Shown here piece by piece: positions 43,971 through 51,580 of a stretch of 61,259 nucleotides of DNA (position 1 is the first letter of the stretch; every line of letters starts with the position of its first letter). Source of the stretch: JAXGMQ01 sp964613055 (GTDB taxonomy: Bacteria > Caldisericota > Caldisericia > JAAYUI01). The notes beneath the pieces are model-generated. The model was not told the DNA's origin. It searched no databases and worked only from the letters and a program-made list of their open reading frames with translations. A program made the translations under genes and the position numbers. The DNA lies in NCBI GenBank assembly GCA_964613055.1, contig CAZTGD010000009.1:1-61259 (forward strand), given 5' to 3'.

Positions 43971-45419
43971 TTACCCCTTAATCACCCCCAACGGCTTCAT
44001 CCTGGCAACCTTCATGGCTATTCCAGCCTCATCCAGCACGCCGACCACCTCTGACACATCCTTATAGGCGCCAGGGGCTTCCTCAACAAATGTACGGTTG
44101 CTCTTGGGCTTGGCGTATACGCCTTTCTTATTCAACTCCGAGAACAGAGCACCCGCGGTGAAACGCCTGTTTGCCTTTGAACGGGACATCATCCTGCCAG
44201 CCCCATGACAGCAGGAGGCAAACGCCTCCCTGGCACCCTTGTCTGTACCGACCATCACATACGAACATGAACCCATATCACCAGGCACGAGTACGGGATG
44301 ACCCACATCGCGGTAGTCGTCTGGCACGCCCACCCACCCTTCGGGGAATGCGCGTGTTGCACCCTTCCTGTGGACAATGAGCCTGCGTCCATCGTGGATC
44401 TCGCGCTTGGCTATGTTGTGGGCGATGTCATAAACAATCTCTCCGCCAATCTTGCCAATGCCCACACCCAGAGTGTTCACCAGGCTCTCCCTGACCCAGT
44501 GGGTGATCAGCTGGCGGTTTGCCCACGCGTAGTTTGCCGCGCACACCATGGCGCTGTAGTAGCGTCTCCCCTCGGGAGAGTCAAAGGGCTTGCAAGCCAA
44601 CTGCCTGTCGGGCAGTCTGATGTTGTATTTGTTGACCGCTCTCTGCATGACCTCTAAAAAATCTGACGCCACCTGGTGACCAAACCCCCTTGAACCCGTG
44701 TGGATGAGTACAACAAGCTGTCCAGGGAACAGACCAAAGGTGTCTGCTGAAGTAGCATCAAATGTGTGCGACACTTCCTGAACCTCAATAAAATGGTTAC
44801 CCGCACCCAGTGTCCCCACCTGCTTTGCGCCACGCTGATAAGCCCTGTCTGATATGACAGAAGGGTCAGCGCCACCCATGGCGCCACCCTCTTCGATGTG
44901 GTTGATATCACTCTTGAAGCCAAAACCCTTTCGCACCGCCCACACAGCACCCTTGGTCAGGATGTCGCTGTATTCATCGCGATGGGCGTGGTACCTGCCC
45001 GATGAACCGACACCCGTGGGGATGTTTGTGAACAGCTCATTTACTATATTCTTGATCCTGGGTTTCACGTCATCCGCATTCAGATCAGTGCGGATGAGTC
45101 GCACGCCACAGTTTATGTCGTAACCCACTCCCCCTGGCGAGATGATGCCGTTGCTCTCATCAAAAGCGGCGACACCACCGATGGGGAACCCATACCCCCA
45201 ATGAACGTCTGGCATGGCAATCGATTGACCGACAATGCCTGGCAGACAGGCAACGTTGCACACCTGAGCAGGGGCGTTGTCGCCTACCAGCTTCTCCTCC
45301 AACTCACGGTTGCAGTAGACGATTCCGTCTACGTTCATGCAGGGAGCATTTGATTTTGGTATCAGCACCCTTGAGTTGTCCAATCGTTTTATGGTTCCAT
45401 TCCAACCTTGCTTTGCCAT
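43971..45419 (-). CDS. rtcB: RNA-splicing ligase RtcB
   Basis: 482 residues, full length. RtcB joins RNA 3'-phosphate or 2',3'-cyclic phosphate ends to 5'-OH ends, using GTP and Mn2+. The metal and GMP sites are visible: VGYDINCGVRLIRT with the conserved Asp/Cys, GAGNHFIEVQ near 205, and the guanylylated His near 405 in SCCHGAGRMMSR. The ATG has AAGGAGGG upstream and a promoter (TGGACA-N17-TATTGT). Its activator archease is encoded about 10.5 kb away after gyrA, not beside it. In bacteria the pair serves RNA repair. Confidence 0.96.
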   Translation of the reverse strand: MAKQGWNGTIKRLDNSRVLIPKSNAPCMNVDGIVYCNRELEEKLVGDNAPAQVCNVACLPGIVGQSIAMPDVHWGYGFPIGGVAAFDESNGIISPGGVGYDINCGVRLIRTDLNADDVKPRIKNIVNELFTNIPTGVGSSGRYHAHRDEYSDILTKGAVWAVRKGFGFKSDINHIEEGGAMGGADPSVISDRAYQRGAKQVGTLGAGNHFIEVQEVSHTFDATSADTFGLFPGQLVVLIHTGSRGFGHQVASDFLEVMQRAVNKYNIRLPDRQLACKPFDSPEGRRYYSAMVCAANYAWANRQLITHWVRESLVNTLGVGIGKIGGEIVYDIAHNIAKREIHDGRRLIVHRKGATRAFPEGWVGVPDDYRDVGHPVLVPGDMGSCSYVMVGTDKGAREAFASCCHGAGRMMSRSKANRRFTAGALFSELNKKGVYAKPKSNRTFVEEAPGAYKDVSEVVGVLDEAGIAMKVARMKPLGVIKG

Positions 45420-45454
45420 GATGCCCTCCTTGGTTTGGTTGAGTGTGACCTAAT

Positions 45455-45483
45455 ACAATACAGGAAAAATGGGAGAATGTCCA
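45455..45483 (-). promoter_or_regulatory. Promoter of rtcB
   Basis: Reverse strand TGGACA (45478-45483), a 17-base spacer and TATTGT (45455-45460), 35 bases before the ATG. The repeat copy C begins 36 bases further upstream. Confidence 0.5.
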
Positions 45484-45519
45484 TTGAAGTCTGCGCATTG
45501 AACAGTAGAAAAATATATA

Positions 45520-45836
45520 GGCATTGTGCACCACCTGACACACGATAAATTCTCCATCCTTGACCACTCCTCTCTTCCCTTAAAAAGTAGTATCACACTA
45601 CTCCCCGTCATCTCCGTTTTCCATTACATCATTACCTTTTTTCTAAGTCATTCCCGCGAAAGCGGGAATCCAGTGGAATACTCGGATACGTCTGTCCATA
45701 AATAAAAGTTTCACATATCACAAAACCACTTTACCCTAAGATTCCTGGTCAAACCTGAATGAGGAGGAGTATCACCCTCTGTGGGTGATACGGAAGGGGT
45801 TTATAGTTTTAAAACCTGTGTGTATGTGTTAAGGGC
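45520..45836 (-). repeat. Dispersed repeat element, copy C
   Basis: Same element as 22861-23378, on the opposite strand and shorter. Read on the reverse strand it has the GCCCTTAACACATACACACA start, a strong hairpin GTATCACCC/GGGTGATAC (45772-45795 region), the CATTCAGGTTTGACCAGGAAT segment, the palindrome ATTCCCGC-tttc-GCGGGAAT (about 45651-45670), about 3 tandem units, and the tail CTTTTTAAGGGAAGAGAGG...GGTCAAGGATGGAGAA...TGTGTCAGGTG. The remaining ~120 bases up to the bactofilin gene show nothing. Confidence 0.75.
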
Positions 45837-45954
45837 ACAGAACTCTATCAAAATACTGATCAAAGCTTAAAAAAAGCTGTATCTATGAGAAAACAGTTGA
45901 ATCAACGACGTCTGACCACCGGTCAGATTGATGGATGTATGAGTAACCGTTGAG

Positions 45955-46323
45955 CTATTTCTTCTTTGTGCCCAGGTTCGTGTTTGATTTACCTGAGAAG
46001 GTGACATTGTCCTCGATGCGGAACTTGGATGTCTGGATGGAAACGTCTCCCAGAAGCTTGCTCCCCTCCAACAGTTCAATCAGTTCTGTGCAGTCCAGGT
46101 CGCCTTCGATTGTGCCAAGGTTGGTAACCGAGCGCATAGTGACGTCGCCCTTGATGTGCCCTGACCTGCCGACTATGAGGTGACCCTCCCCTTCGACATT
46201 GCCCTCGAGGGTGCCGTCTATCCTGAGGACTCCATTACAGATGAACTTGCCCACTATTCGAACGGTAGAGGCTACATAGGACTCCGACCGATCCTTCATG
46301 TCAGTTGGTACGCGTTTGAGCAT
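45955..46323 (-). CDS. Bactofilin
   Basis: 122 residues. Bactofilins polymerise without nucleotide into filaments that organise peptidoglycan remodelling and cell shape. The right-handed beta-helix is seen as repeated G-x-L/I-x-G-x-V/I-x-G steps (VGKFICNGVLRIDGTLEGNV, LIVGRSGHIKGDV, LGTIEGDLDC) between about residues 20 and 105. The basic tail GTKKK is typical. AGGAGA precedes the ATG. It lies 12 bases after the stop of an M23 peptidase gene, and a second M23 gene is upstream, which matches the known bactofilin-M23 shape modules (for example CcmA with Csd peptidases). Confidence 0.9.
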   Translation of the reverse strand: MLKRVPTDMKDRSESYVASTVRIVGKFICNGVLRIDGTLEGNVEGEGHLIVGRSGHIKGDVTMRSVTNLGTIEGDLDCTELIELLEGSKLLGDVSIQTSKFRIEDNVTFSGKSNTNLGTKKK

Positions 46324-46335
46324 GGCGATAATCTC

Positions 46336-47301
46336 CTATGGGAATTGCATTGGATCAACGGCTGTTCCCTGATGGACGAAGCCGTTGCTGTTGACACTTG
46401 CGCCTATCCTTATCTCGTAGTGAAGATGAGAACCCGATGATCTTCCGGTGTTTCCGACAGCGGCTATGAGTTGACCCTTGCTGACATAGTCTCCAACCTC
46501 ACAAAAGAACTCACTGCAGTGGCCGTATCGGGTGAGGATGCCTCCGTCATGCAGAACATCGACCACCTTGCCATAACCACCAAATGGGTATTGAACTCGA
46601 ACGACTTTGCCGTCAGCGGATGCATAGATGGGGGTACCACGCGGAGCAATTATATCGATGCCAAAATGAAATCTGCCCCTCCATGGGAAATAGCCGAAGC
46701 CGTCCTGCAGGTATCCCGCGCAGGGGAAACCAGAGGGGGTTGCGTCCATCTGTCTGTGTGCTTCTTCGTAGTTGGCGCGTAGTATGGCAAGTGAACGCTC
46801 GCGCTGGTTTTTCTCAGAGACCATGGAGTTTGAAAGTCTGTCTATATTATCGGACACGTCTGGACTCACAGATGCGGCTTGAAGTGATTTGGAGGGTGCC
46901 AGACCGTTTGCAAGCAGGCTTGCGTCCCAGTCACTGCTGGATGCGTCAAAACCTGCGGCTAACATTATCTCATCGTCAAGTCTCTCGATCTCACAGAGAC
47001 ACTCCGATATCGATGATACTGTCCTTTGCTCGCGTTCAAGCTCATTGCTCATACGGTGAAAGCTATCCTGCAGGAGAGCGATTGTCCGTGTGCTGTTGGT
47101 CTGTTCGGAGAGTGCAATCTCCTCGCTCATCGCATTGTATCGATAGGACATCTGCCAGAGCATCACACCACCTAGCACAATCAGTACAACCAGCCCGTAG
47201 ACGAGTGCATATGGGATGCGAATGGTTCTCACAGGCGCGTCATAGTGGGGCACCACCATGAAGCTGATATGATTGGTTCTCTTCTTACTAGAAAGGAGCA
47301 T
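46336..47301 (-). CDS. M23 family metallopeptidase, membrane-anchored
   Basis: 321 residues. An N-terminal membrane anchor (about 30-50, YALVYGLVVLIVLGGVMLW) is followed by a coiled-coil stretch (about 55-110) and a C-terminal LytM-type domain (about 195-320). The zinc ligands are visible as HFGIDIIAP (H-x3-D), YGHCSEF and SHLHYEI (H-x-H). Such enzymes cut peptidoglycan cross-links, outside the cytoplasmic membrane. AAGGAGG precedes the ATG. It probably forms an operon with the bactofilin gene. Confidence 0.92.
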   Translation of the reverse strand: MLLSSKKRTNHISFMVVPHYDAPVRTIRIPYALVYGLVVLIVLGGVMLWQMSYRYNAMSEEIALSEQTNSTRTIALLQDSFHRMSNELEREQRTVSSISECLCEIERLDDEIMLAAGFDASSSDWDASLLANGLAPSKSLQAASVSPDVSDNIDRLSNSMVSEKNQRERSLAILRANYEEAHRQMDATPSGFPCAGYLQDGFGYFPWRGRFHFGIDIIAPRGTPIYASADGKVVRVQYPFGGYGKVVDVLHDGGILTRYGHCSEFFCEVGDYVSKGQLIAAVGNTGRSSGSHLHYEIRIGASVNSNGFVHQGTAVDPMQFP

Positions 47302-47424
47302 TATTGACCTCCTTGTTTGCCGCTATTGTTCAACTTCAAACGCATAACTGAAGATGATAAACCTGACAATTGACTGTGAAAAAAAACGACCAGATGATTG
47401 TCGCAGGTGGTAAAGAGACGGGTG

Positions 47425-48450
47425 TTAGTCTTCATCTGGATTATCCTCGCCATCATTTATATTAACTGGTGCAGGAGGGAAATCTCCGCAATGCCAGTAT
47501 TTTCTTATATAGTCCTCTGGGTCAGTGTGTATGCCATCGATCCTGATCTCGAAATGTACGTGAGGACCCGTTGATACACCCGTAGAACCTACAAGACCTA
47601 TTATGTCACCTCGATTGACGGTGTCACCGACATCAACCAGCAAGCCACCTGTGATGATGTGTCCATAGCGTGTTGTGATGTTGGGATTCCTGCGGTGAAG
47701 GATCTCGACCATGTAGCCATATCCACCTAAATACTGTGATTTTGTAACGATACCATCCGCTGTTGCGAGAATGTCTGTTCCATAGGGGGCGTGCATATCA
47801 GCACCATCATGATGTTTTAAGTAACCATATACCGGGTGTATTCTGTATCCATATCCAGAATCAATATCACTGCTGTCTGTTCCCCTCAGTGGAAACCTGG
47901 ATGGTGTGTGCGCCTTGTACCAGGCAATGTTGTCCGAATCCTGTTTCATGCGTGGGAGAGCTTTGTCCAGTGTGTCCTGCACCTCCATCATAGAGATGGA
48001 CTCGGAAGATAGCTCTGTGGCTATGTCTGCGGGATTTCTGTAGCTGGCGCTCTCGTACATCACAGAGGAGTTCTCGGCGTCTGCCGGGGACAGAACTGGA
48101 GCGGTAAGTTCATTTGCCTCTCTAAGAACGATGTCTTCCTCGTGGAATATCCTAAGGTTGTTGAGTGCGAGGTCAGACGATTCAGCGTAGACGCGCAACT
48201 CGGGGGTGGCTTGAGCCTTGATCTGGCTGAGTCTAGAAAGAAGGCTTGTGTTGTCTATTGATGTTGCTACCTCGTAGCTTTCGACCTTATCTGGGTACAG
48301 CACAAAAACGAAGTTTATGACCAGGGTGAATATGACCACAAAGATTGCGGTGCATATGTAAAGGAATCCCCACCTGACGGTGAATGGTCTTCGATTGTCA
48401 GAAGACAACCGCAAAATCTTCATCTCTTTTGTGTCATAGCCTTTGTCCAT
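47425..48450 (-). CDS. M23 family metallopeptidase, membrane-anchored, second copy
   Basis: About 341 residues from the ATG at 48450; the frame opens at a TTG at 48474. An anchor segment lies at about 27-50 (LYICTAIFVVIFTLVINFVF), a helical linker follows, and a LytM domain at about 195-320 has HHDGADMHAP (H-x3-D), TRYGHI and PHVHFEIRIDG (H-x-H). The tail is acidic (NDGEDNPDED). It belongs with the neighbouring M23 and bactofilin genes. Two non-identical M23 enzymes are common in such shape modules, where one may be regulatory. All zinc ligands are kept here. Confidence 0.92.
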   Translation of the reverse strand: MDKGYDTKEMKILRLSSDNRRPFTVRWGFLYICTAIFVVIFTLVINFVFVLYPDKVESYEVATSIDNTSLLSRLSQIKAQATPELRVYAESSDLALNNLRIFHEEDIVLREANELTAPVLSPADAENSSVMYESASYRNPADIATELSSESISMMEVQDTLDKALPRMKQDSDNIAWYKAHTPSRFPLRGTDSSDIDSGYGYRIHPVYGYLKHHDGADMHAPYGTDILATADGIVTKSQYLGGYGYMVEILHRRNPNITTRYGHIITGGLLVDVGDTVNRGDIIGLVGSTGVSTGPHVHFEIRIDGIHTDPEDYIRKYWHCGDFPPAPVNINDGEDNPDED

Positions 48451-48522
48451 ACCTCTAGGTACTCTCCAATCCAAATAGTTGTGTGGGCAAGATTGACCAC
48501 ATCTGAGACGTACTATTGCTGT

Positions 48523-48550
48523 ATTATATCCTGTCAGTGTTGTCTGTCAA
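48523..48550 (-). promoter_or_regulatory. Promoter of the M23-M23-bactofilin cluster
   Basis: Reverse strand TTGACA (48545-48550), a 16-base spacer and TATAAT (48523-48528), both hexamers perfect. The leader to the ATG at 48450 is about 65 bases. Confidence 0.8.
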
Positions 48551-48559
48551 GTTGCAGTA

Positions 48560-48980
48560 GGCAATGTGGTGGTTGAGATGAGTCAATATTCATCGGTTCT
48601 GCGTCCAGTTGTAACATTCCTTCACTATTTGTGAAAATACGACACAGTTCATATTCGGGAAAATATTTCTCATCATCTCGACTGTAGCCATGAATGCAGA
48701 TATGCGTAACAGGTTATCTGTCGGTTGGAAATGATCGCTGTGAAATGAAAATGTTGAGTAACTACACATTTGCCTGTGCCCCATAAAAAATGATTATAGG
48801 TGCAGGGCATTGAAAACACTAGTCAAATTCTGATCAAAGGTTATCCAAGGGTTAAGTGACTGAGTTACTAATCAATGTGCTTCTGGGAGTGTCAATTGAG
48901 AAAACCAAGGGATGACATGAAGATAGTATTCATGCTTGGGATGAGTTTGGATTCAACAATTTAGATGGTTCATAAGACTC
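48560..48980. other. Intergenic spacer upstream of umuD
   Basis: About 420 bases between divergent genes. No credible ORF is seen; a 64-codon reverse frame at 48590-48784 lacks a ribosome binding site. I found no LexA-type operator (neither CTGT-N8-ACAG nor GAAC-N4-GTTC) by reading. Confidence 0.4.
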
Positions 48981-49009
48981 TGGAATAGAGACGAGGTTTC
49001 AGGTATACT
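48981..49009 (+). promoter_or_regulatory. Possible umuD promoter, leaderless type
   Basis: A -10-like TATACT (49004-49009) with a poor -35 (TGGAAT, 48981-48986) at a 17-base spacing. It ends 7 bases before the ATG at 49017, which has no Shine-Dalgarno. Confidence 0.35.
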
Positions 49010-49016
49010 GGCAGAC

Positions 49017-49457
49017 ATGAATAAGAGAGGGACCAGAGTGACTCGAATCTTTGCGCTGGAGAAGGGCGAGAAGATGGAACTGCCTCTGTACACAGAGGGT
49101 GTACCAGCTGGATTCCCCTCACCTGCAGATGATTTCACCGAGTACAAACTCGATCTGAATGAGTTTCTCATCAAGCATCCTGCATCCACATACTTCGTAC
49201 GTGTGGTTGGTGATTCAATGGAGGATGCGGGGATCCACTCTGATGACTTGCTCATTGTAGACCGTTCTGTTGAGCCGACCAGCGGAAGGATTGTCATCGC
49301 CATGATTGACGGTGAATTCACCGTCAAACGCCTTAGACGCATCGATGGAAGACTGTATCTGGCGCCTGAGAACCCCGAGTATGAAGCAATCGAGATGAGT
49401 GACGGGATGGAGCTGACCATCTGGGGCGTGGTAACAAATGTCATCCATCCGGTGTAG
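49017..49457 (+). CDS. umuD: UmuD-like S24 peptidase, DNA polymerase V subunit
   Basis: 146 residues. UmuD is the self-cleaving partner of the translesion polymerase UmuC. The cleavage site is the Ala31-Gly32 pair in GVPAGFPSPA. The catalytic pair is Ser67 (VVGDSMEDAG) and Lys104 (FTVKRLRR). There is no helix-turn-helix, so it is not LexA. umuC follows 3 bases after the stop. Induction by DNA damage is expected from the family, but no LexA box is recognisable upstream. Confidence 0.93.
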   Translation: MNKRGTRVTRIFALEKGEKMELPLYTEGVPAGFPSPADDFTEYKLDLNEFLIKHPASTYFVRVVGDSMEDAGIHSDDLLIVDRSVEPTSGRIVIAMIDGEFTVKRLRRIDGRLYLAPENPEYEAIEMSDGMELTIWGVVTNVIHPV

Positions 49458-49460
49458 TCG

Positions 49461-50744
49461 ATGAACGGTAAGGGTGTCTATGCGCTTGTTGACTGTGATT
49501 CTTTCTATGCCTCCTGTGAGAAGGTGTTCAGACCCGACCTTGCCAATACTCCCGTTGTGGTGTTGTCAAACAATGACGGATTTATAATAGCCGCGTGTAA
49601 AAAAGCAAAAGCACTTGGGATCGAGACCATATCAGACCCATATTTCAAGGTAGAGAGAAAGGTAAAAGAGCTCGGTATAAAGGTCTTTTCCGCCAACTTT
49701 GCGTTGTATGGTGACATATCGCAGAGGGTGATGCAAACGCTTTCAGATTTCACCCCTGACATCGAGATATACTCGATTGACGAGGCTTTCCTGTTACTTG
49801 AGTCTAGTGGGGAAAGGTTGACCAATCTCGGCAGACGCATACAGAAGACCGTGTGGAAAAATGTCGGTGTGCCCGTTTCCATTGGCATAGCACCGACTAA
49901 GACGTTGGCGAAGATTGCCACCCGGTTTGCCAAGAAGAATCCAGAGCTGGGGGGTGTGTTTGATCTCGGGGAGCAAAAGGACATCGATGCCTTTCTTGAA
50001 AAGGTTGATGTAGGTGATATCTGGGGTGTGGGAAGGGCATATTCAAAGTTTTTACACAAGAAGGATATTCATACCGCTTTCGATCTGAAGAGGGTTTCAT
50101 ACCAGTTTGCCAGAAGGCACATGACCGTAGTGGGACTGAGAACGGTGAAGGAACTGCAGGGCATACCTTGCTTCACGCTGGAAGATTCCCCGCCACCTCA
50201 GAAAAACATCACCCGCTCTAGGTCGTTCGGCTTCCTTGTAGAAACACTGTCTGCACTGGAGGAGGCTGTAGGGTCATACATGAGCAGGGCGTGTGTGAAG
50301 TTGAGGGAGCAGAACCTGCTTGCTTGGATAGCGCATGTATTCATCAGCACACATCCCCACAAGAACGAACCTCAGTACTCAAACTGGGCATACGGAAAAC
50401 TGCCGGCACCAACAGCTGACACACCCACACTCATCAAGGTGGCGCACAAGATACTGAAGAGGATATACAAGCCGGGCTATCGTTACCTCAGGTGTGGAGT
50501 AATGCTTTCAAATCTGGTGTCGGAGAAGGATGCCCCCGAGTATCTGTTTCTAACACCCTACCAGCACTCATCAGACCGCGAGCTGATGAGTGCTATAGAC
50601 ATCATCAACACCGAGATGGAGCCAGGCCTGGTTAGGTTTGTTTCGGTGGGGCTAGATGGCAAGCCCTGGAAGATGAGGCAGGCGCACCGAAGCAACCGCT
50701 ACACCACAAAATGGGAAGAGATTCCCGTGGTGAAAGCTAGATGA
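49461..50744 (+). CDS. umuC: UmuC-like Y-family DNA polymerase
   Basis: 427 residues, normal for UmuC. The metal-binding Asp11 and downstream acids are seen in YALVDCDSFYASCE and IYSIDEAFLLL (near 105). The family motif SNNDGFIIAACKKAKALGI near 36-55 marks UmuC over DinB. A thumb HhH (VGDIWGVGRAYSKFL) and little-finger region follow. The C-terminal DUF4113-like tail (WKMRQAHRSNRYTTKWEEIP) is typical. With UmuD it copies damaged DNA at the cost of mutations. The start is 3 bases after the umuD stop. Confidence 0.95.
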   Translation: MNGKGVYALVDCDSFYASCEKVFRPDLANTPVVVLSNNDGFIIAACKKAKALGIETISDPYFKVERKVKELGIKVFSANFALYGDISQRVMQTLSDFTPDIEIYSIDEAFLLLESSGERLTNLGRRIQKTVWKNVGVPVSIGIAPTKTLAKIATRFAKKNPELGGVFDLGEQKDIDAFLEKVDVGDIWGVGRAYSKFLHKKDIHTAFDLKRVSYQFARRHMTVVGLRTVKELQGIPCFTLEDSPPPQKNITRSRSFGFLVETLSALEEAVGSYMSRACVKLREQNLLAWIAHVFISTHPHKNEPQYSNWAYGKLPAPTADTPTLIKVAHKILKRIYKPGYRYLRCGVMLSNLVSEKDAPEYLFLTPYQHSSDRELMSAIDIINTEMEPGLVRFVSVGLDGKPWKMRQAHRSNRYTTKWEEIPVVKAR

Positions 50745-50772
50745 TTGAAACTGACAGGAAGGGGAAAGCATC

Positions 50773-51459
50773 ATGTGTGGTCGAGTTTCTCTAACTCACA
50801 ACATCGAGGAGATATACAGACGCTTCAAGGTCGACATAAGGGGCGATGGCAAGGTAGAGGAGTTTACTCCTAGGTACAATGTGTTTCCTTCATCACATAT
50901 TCCCTGTGTCATACAAGCACCGAAGGGCAGAGGGCTCGCCTTCATGAGGTGGGGACTGGTGCCGACTTGGGCAGATGATGTGAGTATTGGCAACAAGATG
51001 ATCAACGCCCGGGCAGAGACGATCGCTTCAAAACTATCGTTTCGATCAGCGTACAGAAAGAGACGGTGCATCATACCCGTTTCAGGATACTATTAGTGGA
51101 AGAAGCTTGATGACGGTAGCAGGAAACAGCCATACTATTTTAAGATGAGTGACGATGACATACTCCCGCTTGCCGGTCTGTGGGAAGCAAAGGTGATGGA
51201 TGAACAAAACACCCTCTATACCTGTACTATTATGACAACAAAGGCAGACAAACCATTTTCCTCTGTGCACCACAGGATGCCCCTTGTCATAAGCGATGAC
51301 AATGAGAACTTGTGGCTTGACAGGCGGGTTTCAATTGATACCCTTGAATCGATACTCAGATCGAGTGACACACACAACCTTGAATACTACCCCTTGTCTT
51401 CTCTGTGTAACTCGCCAGCGTATGACAACCGTGAGTGTATTGAGAGGGTGGAGGATTGA
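50773..51459 (+). pseudogene. SRAP (HMCES/YedK) gene interrupted by TAG at the catalytic Glu codon
   Basis: One frame of about 228 codons is complete except for a TAG at 51094-51096 (codon 108). SRAP proteins cross-link to abasic sites in single-stranded DNA through Cys2. Cys2 (MCGR), the Asn of MINARAET (about 78) and a His in SVHHRMPL (166 or 167) are kept. The stop replaces the Glu of the family's GFYEWKK motif: here GYY-stop-WKK. That Glu (Glu105 in E. coli YedK) is catalytic, and GAG to TAG is one base. Downstream codons show no other damage (QPYYFKMSDDD, LAGLWEAK). It is either a very young pseudogene, a suppressed amber or a sequence error. It follows umuC by 28 bases. Confidence 0.85.
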
Positions 51460-51526
51460 CACTGTAAGTACTGCAGAAAGGTTTTCTTGGCAACATTTTT
51501 TGAGTGTCTTGGGTAATGTTAATTGG

Positions 51527-51554
51527 TTGAATCCCACCCCCTTTATGATAGAAT
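51527..51554 (+). promoter_or_regulatory. Promoter of gyrB-gyrA-archease
   Basis: TTGAAT (51527-51532), a 16-base spacer and TAGAAT (51549-51554), with a TGn extension directly before the -10. The leader to the gyrB ATG is about 20 bases and contains AAGGAG. Confidence 0.65.
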
Positions 51555-51580
51555 AATCAGGTTGTCTTGAAGGAGAAAAA

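Noticed and set aside
48590..48784. 64-codon reverse-strand ORF upstream of umuD
   Set aside because: No ribosome binding site, no family resemblance, and it lies in a divergent spacer.
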